Of a stretch of DNA of 64,000 nt, positions 7,739 through 14,934 are shown in pieces (position 1 is the stretch's first letter; the number at the start of each line of letters is the position of its first letter). This stretch comes from Enterocloster asparagiformis (lineage in GTDB: Bacteria; Bacillota; Clostridia; Lachnospirales; Lachnospiraceae), in contig JAGZSY010000004.1 of the NCBI GenBank assembly GCA_018380885.1, positions 124,001-188,000 on the forward strand, given 5' to 3'. The notes beneath the pieces are model-generated. The model did no database searches. It had not been told where the DNA came from and saw only the letters and a program-made list of their open reading frames with translations. A program made the position numbers and the translations under genes.

Positions 7739-9274
7739 ATGGGAGAAATATGGCATAGCGTGGCGGAGGTATGGGCCTGGGTGATGCAGCATCTCTGGTT
7801 TATCAACGTGCTGCTGTCCATAGTGATCGTATTTTTTCAGCGCCGGGATCCCAAGACGGTGTGGACCTGGCTGCTGGCTATCTATTTTATACCTGTTTTC
7901 GGGGTAGTGTTCTACCTCCTGTTCGGTCAGGATATGAAGAAGAGCCGCATGTTCCGGGTGAAAGAGGCCGACGACCGGCTGAAGTTCCCCATCAAGAGCC
8001 AGGAGGCGGTGATCCGCTCCGAGCGCAGTTCGGACCGGCATCCGGACGCCATGACCAGAGACTACAGCAGCCTTGTGCTCTACAATCTGGAGACCTCCGG
8101 CGCAGTGCTGACCTCGGACAATGTGGTGGACATCTATACCGACGGGCGGGAAAAATTCGAGGCGCTGCGCCAGGAGCTGCGCAAGGCCAAGCGCTTCATC
8201 CATATCCAATACTATATTATCAAAAACGACGAGGTGTTTGACTCCATAGTCCCCATTTTGATGGAAAAGGTCAAGGAGGGCGTGGAGGTCCGTATTCTCT
8301 ACGACGGAATGGGCGGACGCTTTATGCCCAAGCGGCGCTGGGAGGAGATGCGCATGGCCGGAATTAGGGTGGGCATATTCTTCCCGCCGTTTCTGGGCTG
8401 GCTGAACCTGCGCGTCAATTACCGCAACCACCGCAAGATCGTGGTGATCGACGGAACCACGGGGTTTGTGGGAGGTTTTAACATCGGACGGGAATATATT
8501 TCCAAAGATCCCCAGTTCGGCTACTGGCGGGATACCCATCTGAAGATCACGGGGGAGGCGGCCATCAGCCTGCAAATCCGTTTTGCTCTGGATTGGAACT
8601 ATGCCACCGGAGAGAACCTGTTTAAGGATTTAAGCTATTTCGGGGATGAGGCGGAGGCGGCCAGAAAGCGCCTCGCCGGCCAGGACGGCGGCTATATCTG
8701 GCCGGAGGAGCCGTTGGATTCGGAGCAGGTGTTTATGCAGATTATCACCAGCGGGCCGGATACCAGGGAGCCTCATATCCGCAACAACTACCTGGAATTG
8801 TTTCACAAGGCAAAACGGCACATCTATATCCAGACGCCGTATTTTATCCCGGACGATGCGATTCTCTCAGCCCTGAAAATCGCGGCCTCCTCAGGCGTGG
8901 ACGTGCGCCTGATGATTCCCTGCAAGCCGGATCACCCTTTTGTGTACTGGGCCACCTGCTCCTACGCTGGCGAGCTACTGGACTACGGGGCCCGCTGCTA
9001 TGTGTATGAGAACGGGTTCCTGCACTCCAAGGGCGTCATGGTGGACGGGGAGGTGAGCTGTTACGGCACCGCCAACATGGATATCCGCAGCTTTGAGCTG
9101 AATTTCGAAGTCAACGCCACGATCTATGACCAGAAAACCACCGGGCGGCTGGAGAAAGCCTTTATGGACGATCTGCCTCACTGCCGTGAGATCACCCGGG
9201 AGGACTACCACGGCCGCAAGCTGTGGATGCGCTTGAAGGAGCAGATGTGCAGGCTGCTGTCGCCGCTGCTGTAG
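7739..9274 (+). CDS. cls: Cardiolipin synthase (phospholipase D family)
   Basis: Joins two phosphatidylglycerol molecules into cardiolipin plus glycerol at the membrane. The 511-residue protein has two N-terminal membrane helices (about 17-65, including VWTWLLAIYFIPVFGVVFYLLFG). It has two HKD phospholipase D motifs: NHRKIVVIDG with His at about 231, and LHSKGVMVDG with His at about 429, each followed by the usual G-G-x-N or G-T-A-N-M-D element. Length and layout are those of bacterial ClsA-type enzymes. AGAGAGG lies just upstream of the ATG. It follows the pilin gene by 18 bases, which may be chance co-orientation. Confidence 0.95.
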   Translation: MGEIWHSVAEVWAWVMQHLWFINVLLSIVIVFFQRRDPKTVWTWLLAIYFIPVFGVVFYLLFGQDMKKSRMFRVKEADDRLKFPIKSQEAVIRSERSSDRHPDAMTRDYSSLVLYNLETSGAVLTSDNVVDIYTDGREKFEALRQELRKAKRFIHIQYYIIKNDEVFDSIVPILMEKVKEGVEVRILYDGMGGRFMPKRRWEEMRMAGIRVGIFFPPFLGWLNLRVNYRNHRKIVVIDGTTGFVGGFNIGREYISKDPQFGYWRDTHLKITGEAAISLQIRFALDWNYATGENLFKDLSYFGDEAEAARKRLAGQDGGYIWPEEPLDSEQVFMQIITSGPDTREPHIRNNYLELFHKAKRHIYIQTPYFIPDDAILSALKIAASSGVDVRLMIPCKPDHPFVYWATCSYAGELLDYGARCYVYENGFLHSKGVMVDGEVSCYGTANMDIRSFELNFEVNATIYDQKTTGRLEKAFMDDLPHCREITREDYHGRKLWMRLKEQMCRLLSPLL

Positions 9275-9319
9275 GAAGGGAGCGCGCCGTGGGCGGTAAG
9301 TTCTGGAAATGATAAATCC

Positions 9320-9832
9320 ATGTATGGTCCGGCGGGGCTTTTGACCATACTATGGTTTATGAAAACACTGAATTTAAAACAATTTTTAATTAATTTTTGC
9401 CGCTGCGGCATCGCCGGCTGGTGCCTGGAGGTGATGTTCACTTCCGTGGATTCCATTATGGCGGGGGACTGGCGGCTGATGGGCAGGACCTCTTTAATTA
9501 TGTTCCCGATTTACGGTATGGGCGCGCTTTTGGGGCCCATAGGGAGGATGATGGACAGCTGGCTCTCCGACCTGCCCGGTTTCGAGGACGCCTCGCGGGA
9601 GCGGATCAGTCCCCTGTCCCTGGCGGTCCGGCACGGGCTGCTATTTATGGTGATGATCTTTATTGCGGAGTATGTGACCGGGCTCTGGCTGACCGGCGCA
9701 GGCATCTGTCCCTGGGATTACAACAGGTGGCCGGACAATGTGGACGGCGTCATCCGCCTGAACTTTGCGCCGCTGTGGTTTTTCACAGGCCTGTTATTCG
9801 AACGGATTACAAAATCAAAGAGCAGATCATGA
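9320..9832 (+). CDS. Putative ABC-transporter type IV membrane protein (PF06541-like)
   Basis: A 170-residue membrane protein with about four helices. The stretches CGIAGWCLEV, RTSLIMFPIYGMGALLGPI and a C-terminal WDYNRWPDNVDGVIRLNFAPLWFFTGLLFE are typical of the small membrane proteins annotated as putative ABC-transporter type IV (PF06541). The role of this family is not established. The ATG at 9320 has no strong ribosome site; an in-frame ATG at 9359 is an alternative. It is co-oriented with cls. Confidence 0.65.
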   Translation: MYGPAGLLTILWFMKTLNLKQFLINFCRCGIAGWCLEVMFTSVDSIMAGDWRLMGRTSLIMFPIYGMGALLGPIGRMMDSWLSDLPGFEDASRERISPLSLAVRHGLLFMVMIFIAEYVTGLWLTGAGICPWDYNRWPDNVDGVIRLNFAPLWFFTGLLFERITKSKSRS

Positions 9833-9855
9833 TACGAAAACCTGGGTTCTGGGTA

Positions 9856-9884
9856 TTGTATTTGATCTGCTATTTTAATATAAT
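9856..9884 (+). promoter_or_regulatory. Promoter for plsC-pheA, with leader hairpin
   Basis: TTGTAT (9856-9861), 17 bases, then TATAAT (9879-9884). Immediately downstream an imperfect hairpin spans 9888-9917 (arms built from ATCCAC and GTGGA plus A/T pairs), which may protect or modulate the mRNA 5' end. Confidence 0.65.
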
Positions 9885-9959
9885 AGAGGAAAAATATCCA
9901 CGAAGTGGAAATTTTCCGCCCCGCGGATCAATACGACATACATAGTAAGGAGAACACCG

Positions 9960-10694
9960 ATGTTAAGGATTATTTTGGTCGCATCGACCGTTGTGCTGTT
10001 CCTGATTTTCAGCATTCCGATTCTGGGGATTCTTGGGCTGTCCGGCAGCCGCGCAAAACAGGAACGGAGCCTGCGGATCGTCCGCGGCGTGTTCCGGTTC
10101 ATCCTGAAGCTGGCCGGCGTGACCATCACGGTTCAGGGCCTGGAGAATATACCGAAGGACCGGGCCGTGCTCTACGTGGGCAACCACCGCAGCTATTTCG
10201 ACATTCTCACCGGGTATGTGACGGTTCCCGGGCTGACTGGCTTTGTGGCGAAAAAGGAGATGGCCAAGATACCGCTGCTGAGCACCTGGATGTCTTATGT
10301 AAACTGCCTTTTCCTGGACCGGGTCAACATCAAGGAGGGCTTAAAGACGATCCTGGAGGGCATTGAGAAGGTAAAGTCCGGCATCTCCATCTGGATTTTC
10401 CCGGAGGGAACCCGCAACGAGGGCGGCCTGACCGATCTGCTCCCGTTCCACGAGGGAAGCTTAAAGATCGCTGAGAAGAGCGGCTGCCCGGTGATTCCCG
10501 TGGCGATCACCGGCACGGCGGAGATATTTGAGAATCACCTTCCCATGATCCGCCCCAGCCACGTGGTGATCCGCTACGGAGAGCCCATCTATCTCAAGGA
10601 GCTGGAGCCGGCCAAGCGGAAATTTTCCGGCGCTTACACCCGGGACGTGATTATCGGAATGTTAAATGATATGGAGACAGAAAAAAATAGTTGA
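9960..10694 (+). CDS. plsC: 1-acyl-sn-glycerol-3-phosphate acyltransferase
   Basis: Transfers an acyl group to lysophosphatidic acid to make phosphatidic acid at the cytoplasmic membrane. The 244-residue protein has an N-terminal hydrophobic anchor (about 1-27), the catalytic NHRSYFD (H-x4-D, His at about 76), the FPEGTR motif at about 147, and the downstream VPVAITG-type block (VIPVAITGT). AAGGAGA precedes the ATG. It shares a transcript direction with pheA, which follows after 16 bases, although there is no pathway link. Confidence 0.93.
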   Translation: MLRIILVASTVVLFLIFSIPILGILGLSGSRAKQERSLRIVRGVFRFILKLAGVTITVQGLENIPKDRAVLYVGNHRSYFDILTGYVTVPGLTGFVAKKEMAKIPLLSTWMSYVNCLFLDRVNIKEGLKTILEGIEKVKSGISIWIFPEGTRNEGGLTDLLPFHEGSLKIAEKSGCPVIPVAITGTAEIFENHLPMIRPSHVVIRYGEPIYLKELEPAKRKFSGAYTRDVIIGMLNDMETEKNS

Positions 10695-10710
10695 CGGAGA
10701 ATGACAACCT

Positions 10711-11847
10711 ATGAAGAACCTGGATTTGGGAGAATTGAGAGGACAGCTGGACGAGATTGACGCGCAGCTGGTCAGCCTGTTTGAGCAGCGGATGAAAATC
10801 TGCGCGGACGTGGCGGAATACAAGATAGAAACGGGCAAGGCCGTGTATGATGGGGAGCGGGAGCGCCAGAAGCTGGAGACTGTGGGCTCCCTGGCCCACG
10901 GAGATTTCAACAGCCAGGCGGTGCGGGAGCTGTTTTCCCAGCTGATGACGGTCAGCCGGAAGCGGCAGTACCAGCTGATGGCCCTACACGGCAAGGGGAT
11001 AGACACCGGATTCCAGGTGATCGACTCGATCAAAAAAGACGGAGCGCGGGTGGTTTACCAGGGCGTGGAGGGCTCCTACGGACACGGAGCCGCGCTGCAG
11101 TTTTTCGGCCGGGAGGCCGATCTCTACCACGTTCCGGGTATGGAGGACGTGCTGGTGGAGGTGGAGGAGGGACGGGCCGACTACGGGCTGCTCCCCATTG
11201 AGAATTCCTCGGCCGGTGCGGTCAGCGACAATTACGATCTGCTGGTCAAGCACAACAACTACATTGTGGCCGAGACGCAGCTGCCGGTGCGCCACGCCCT
11301 GCTGGGACTGCCGGAGGCGAAGCTGGAGGACGTAAAGCTTGTCTACTCCCATCCCCAGGCGTTGATGCAGTGTTCCCAATATTTAAACGCCCATCCCCAG
11401 TGGCGCCAGATCAGTCTGGAAAATACGGCCGCCGCGGCGCTCAAGATTACCGAGGATGGCGACTGCGCACAGGCCGCCGTGGCCAGCGAGATCGCGGGCA
11501 GGCTGTACGGGCTCAAGGTGCTGGCCCCGGGGATCAACCATAACAAGAACAATACCACCCGGTTTATCGTCCTTTCCCGGGACGCTGTGTACCGGAAGGA
11601 GGCGTCCAAGGTCAGTATCTGCTTCGAGGGCCTTCACCGGAGCGGCTCCCTGTACAATATGCTGGGCAATTTCATTTTCAACAACATCAACATGCTGATG
11701 ATTGAGTCCCGGCCCATCGAGAGCCGCAGCTGGGAATACCGGTTCTTTGTGGATGTGGAGGGCTCTTTGGGGGACGCCGCTGTGCAGAACGCGCTCAAGG
11801 GCATTTCCGAGGAAGCGGTCAGCATGCGGATTTTGGGCAATTACTAA
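10711..11847 (+). CDS. pheA: Bifunctional chorismate mutase / prephenate dehydratase (P-protein)
   Basis: Converts chorismate to prephenate and then to phenylpyruvate in phenylalanine synthesis. In the 378-residue protein, residues 1-90 are an AroQ-type chorismate mutase (LRGQLDEIDAQLVSLFEQRM, with the K-x-x-x-G-K region). Residues about 110-290 are the prephenate dehydratase domain (VVYQGVEGSYGHGA, NSSAGAVSDN, NTTRF with the catalytic Thr). The C-terminal about 300-378 is an ACT domain with the ESRP signature (IESRPIESRSWEYRFFVDVEG), the usual phenylalanine feedback site. Confidence 0.96.
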   Translation: MKNLDLGELRGQLDEIDAQLVSLFEQRMKICADVAEYKIETGKAVYDGERERQKLETVGSLAHGDFNSQAVRELFSQLMTVSRKRQYQLMALHGKGIDTGFQVIDSIKKDGARVVYQGVEGSYGHGAALQFFGREADLYHVPGMEDVLVEVEEGRADYGLLPIENSSAGAVSDNYDLLVKHNNYIVAETQLPVRHALLGLPEAKLEDVKLVYSHPQALMQCSQYLNAHPQWRQISLENTAAAALKITEDGDCAQAAVASEIAGRLYGLKVLAPGINHNKNNTTRFIVLSRDAVYRKEASKVSICFEGLHRSGSLYNMLGNFIFNNINMLMIESRPIESRSWEYRFFVDVEGSLGDAAVQNALKGISEEAVSMRILGNY

Positions 11848-11865
11848 ATACAGGGAGATAAGAGG

Positions 11866-13152
11866 GTGAGTGATATGGACACGAAACAGTTAATCATATA
11901 CAGGAATCTGGAGTACCAGGCGCTCTTCGAGGAGTTGGCCGGGCTGTTAAAAAGGCCGGAGTCCGGCGGGGACCGCTGGGACAGGGAGGCCGCGCTGGCG
12001 GGCCAGTTGATCGAGCTGGCCGTAACCTACGGCTTTGAGGGCAATCTGTGGCACTGCTTTATGGCGTTCTGCCTGGCAAACAACGAGAACGCCTACAGCA
12101 CCACCTGTGAGATTCAGGGCGGCGCGGGCGGCTCTCTGGATCAGCTGGCCCGTCAGGACTTCGCCGTGTTCAAAGGGCTGTTCGATCTGGATATCAGGAC
12201 CTTAGAAAACCCGGTCTGGGAGATGCTGGCAGCCTACAAGCCGGCCAGGACGGACAGCAAGGTATTCAACAAGCGCATCCGCGACCGCATCGTGAACCTG
12301 GCCGTCCAATTGGAGCAGGCTGAGGACGTGGACGCCTTCCAGAGGCTGGTGGTGGATTTCTACCGGGAGTTCGGCGTGGGCAAATTCGGCCTCAACAAGG
12401 CGTTTCGCGTGGTGGAGAAGGACGACGGCCAGCAGGTGATCATCGACCCCATCATCAACGTGGAGCACGTGTACCTGGACGACATTGTGGGGTATGAGCT
12501 GCAGAAGAAAAAGCTGGTGGAGAATACCGAGGCGTTTATCCGTGGAAAAGAAGCCAACAACGTGCTCCTCTACGGCGATGCCGGCACCGGAAAGTCCTCC
12601 AGCGTCAAGGCGATCCTCAATGAATATTATCATCAGGGGCTGCGTATCATTGAGGTATATAAGCACCAGTTCAGGGCGCTCTCCGACGTGCTGGAGCAGA
12701 TTAAGGACCGGAATTACAAGTTTATTATATACATGGACGATCTGTCCTTTGAGGACTATGAGCTGGAGTACAAATATCTGAAGGCGATTCTCGAGGGTGG
12801 ACTGGGAAAGAGGCCCAGAAACGTCCTGATCTACGCCACCTCCAACCGCCGCCATCTGATTCGGGAGAAGTTCAGCGACAAGCGGGAGCTGGACGACGAG
12901 TTGCACAACAACGATACGGTGCAGGAGAAGCTTTCCCTGGCGGCCCGCTTCGGCGTGACCATCTACTACGGGTCTCCGGACAAGTTCGAGTTCCAGAAGA
13001 TCGTCAGCGTGCTGGCGGAGCGCTACCACGTCAATCTTCCCGAGGATGAGCTGTACGCGGAAGCCAACAAGTGGGAGTTAAGCCACGGCGGCCTTTCAGG
13101 GCGCACGGCCTCCCAGTTTATCACCCATCTTCTGGGAACGCTGGTGGAGTAG
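11866..13152 (+). CDS. DUF815-like P-loop ATPase
   Basis: A 428-residue AAA-like ATPase. Residues 1-200 are an uncharacterised helical N-terminal region; the P-loop GDAGTGKS is at about 236-243, followed by a Walker B-like FIIYMDDLSFE and a sensor-like block (NVLIYATSNRRHL). This order matches the DUF815 ATPase family, whose role is not known. The start may be GTG 11866 or ATG 11875; both have purine-rich sites. It follows pheA by 18 bases. I do not assign a function beyond ATP binding and hydrolysis. Confidence 0.75.
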   Translation: MSDMDTKQLIIYRNLEYQALFEELAGLLKRPESGGDRWDREAALAGQLIELAVTYGFEGNLWHCFMAFCLANNENAYSTTCEIQGGAGGSLDQLARQDFAVFKGLFDLDIRTLENPVWEMLAAYKPARTDSKVFNKRIRDRIVNLAVQLEQAEDVDAFQRLVVDFYREFGVGKFGLNKAFRVVEKDDGQQVIIDPIINVEHVYLDDIVGYELQKKKLVENTEAFIRGKEANNVLLYGDAGTGKSSSVKAILNEYYHQGLRIIEVYKHQFRALSDVLEQIKDRNYKFIIYMDDLSFEDYELEYKYLKAILEGGLGKRPRNVLIYATSNRRHLIREKFSDKRELDDELHNNDTVQEKLSLAARFGVTIYYGSPDKFEFQKIVSVLAERYHVNLPEDELYAEANKWELSHGGLSGRTASQFITHLLGTLVE

Positions 13153-13368
13153 GCTTTACACACATTTTACCGGGAATTTACGGGGATTAGGTGCGCGGGG
13201 CGTGTTGGTCCTGTATAATTCAAAGACAGAAAAAAGCGACGGATGAGGACGGCCCCGGCCGTTATTCCCGCGGGGCGGCAGACCAAAGCGAGGCCCGCCG
13301 TGCGGCGGAGCAGATTCTTCGCAGCTTGCTGCGGGGCCGGGCTCCCGCGGGTGAGGGGAGGAACAAAA

Positions 13369-14931
13369 GTGGCAGTACAATTATTTGCGGCAATCGATGT
13401 GGGCTCCTTTGAACTGGAACTGGGGATCTATGAGATATCCGGGAAAAACGGCGTGCGGCGTATAGACCATATCCGTCACATGATCGCTCTGGGAAAAGAG
13501 ACGTACAGCGAGGGCAAAATCAGCTATGAGCTGGTGGAGGAGATGTGTCTGGTTCTGGAAGATTTTGTAAAAACTATGAACGGGTACAAGGTGAAGGGCT
13601 ACCGGGCCTACGCCACCAGCGCCATGAGGGAGGCTAAGAACAACCAGATTATTCTGGATCAGATTCGCGTGCGCACCGGGCTCAACGTGCGGATTATCAG
13701 CAATTCGGAGCAGCGGTTTATCAGCTACAAGGCCATTGCCTCCAAGGCGGCGGAGTTTAACAAGATTATCCAGAAGGGAACGGCCATCGTGGACGTGGGC
13801 TTTGGCAGCGCGCAGATTTCCCTGTTCGACAAGGACGCTCTGGTGACCACCCAGAACCTTTCCCTAGGTTCCCTGCGCATCCGGGAGCTGCTGGCCAGAA
13901 TCCCGGCCAGCGCCAAGGCGCACAGGGAGCAGATCGAGGAGCTGGTGGACAACGAGCTGTTCACCTTCCGCAAAATGTACCTGAAGGACCGCGAGATCAC
14001 CAACCTGATCGGCATTGGGGAAAATATCCTCTATATGATGCGCCAGATGCAGACAAAGCCTGTGGGGGACAAGGTGGAGGCGTCGGTGCTGAATACATTT
14101 TACGAGAAATTCAACAAGCTGACCCTGGATCAGGTGGAGGAGCGCTTCGGGGTGAATGCGGAGTACGCGTCCCTGCTCATGCCCACGGTGGTGGTTTACA
14201 AGCGCATTCTGGAGATCACCGGCGCCCAGATGTTCTGGATTCCGGGCATCCGGCTCTGCGACGGCATAGCGGCGGAGTACGCGGACGACAACCGCCTGGT
14301 GCGGTTCAGTCACAGCTTTGAGAACGATATCCTGGCCGCGTCGCGGAACATGGCGAAGCGGTATAAGTGTCATGCCAGCCACAGCCAGGTGCTGGAGGAG
14401 TACGCCCTGGGCATCTTTGACTGCATGAAGAAATACCACGGGCTGGGCGGGCGGGAGCGGCTGCTTTTGCAGATTTCGGCGATCCTGCATTCCTGCGGAA
14501 AGTTTATCAGCATGAGAAATTCCAACGAGTGCTCCTACAATATCATTATGTCCACGGAGATCATCGGTTTAAGCCATCTGGAGCGGGAGATCATCGCCAA
14601 CGTGGTGCGCTACAATATCCGGGATTTCGACTACGACAAGGTACAGCTGGAGGGCACCTATCAGGAGGGGACCATGGAGCTGGATCAGAAGGGCATGACC
14701 ATCCTGATCGCCAAGCTGACGGCCATCCTGCGGCTGGCTAATTCCATGGACAGAAGCCACCGGGGCAAGCTGGCGGACTGCCGTATGAGTATCCGGGACG
14801 GAGAGCTGGTGATCACCACCGGCTATGAGGGGGATATCGCGCTGGAAGCCATGTCCTTTGAACAGAAAGCGGATTTCTTTGAGGAGATTTACGGCATACG
14901 GCCGGTGCTAAGGCAGAAGAGGAGGATATAA
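13369..14931 (+). CDS. ppx: Exopolyphosphatase / pppGpp phosphohydrolase (Ppx/GppA)
   Basis: Releases phosphate from the ends of polyphosphate chains and/or hydrolyses pppGpp. From the GTG at 13369 (GGGGAGG seven bases upstream) the protein is 520 residues; the frame stays open further upstream but has no ribosome site there. The actin-fold phosphate loops are visible: AAIDVGSFELELGIYEI near the start, YRAYATSAMREAKN, and AIVDVGFGSAQISLF. The C-terminal third is HD-like, but the key motif reads HSCGK instead of H-D-x-G-K, so this part is probably not a metal phosphohydrolase. Ppk follows after three bases, so breakdown and synthesis of polyphosphate are co-transcribed. A lone TATAAT at 13214-13219 may be the promoter. 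Confidence 0.9.
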   Translation: MAVQLFAAIDVGSFELELGIYEISGKNGVRRIDHIRHMIALGKETYSEGKISYELVEEMCLVLEDFVKTMNGYKVKGYRAYATSAMREAKNNQIILDQIRVRTGLNVRIISNSEQRFISYKAIASKAAEFNKIIQKGTAIVDVGFGSAQISLFDKDALVTTQNLSLGSLRIRELLARIPASAKAHREQIEELVDNELFTFRKMYLKDREITNLIGIGENILYMMRQMQTKPVGDKVEASVLNTFYEKFNKLTLDQVEERFGVNAEYASLLMPTVVVYKRILEITGAQMFWIPGIRLCDGIAAEYADDNRLVRFSHSFENDILAASRNMAKRYKCHASHSQVLEEYALGIFDCMKKYHGLGGRERLLLQISAILHSCGKFISMRNSNECSYNIIMSTEIIGLSHLEREIIANVVRYNIRDFDYDKVQLEGTYQEGTMELDQKGMTILIAKLTAILRLANSMDRSHRGKLADCRMSIRDGELVITTGYEGDIALEAMSFEQKADFFEEIYGIRPVLRQKRRI

Positions 14932-14934
14932 GCC

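Noticed and set aside
13243..13368. N-terminal extension of Ppx
   Set aside because: The open frame upstream of 13369 has no ribosome site and would add 42 residues outside the family; the GTG at 13369 has a good site.
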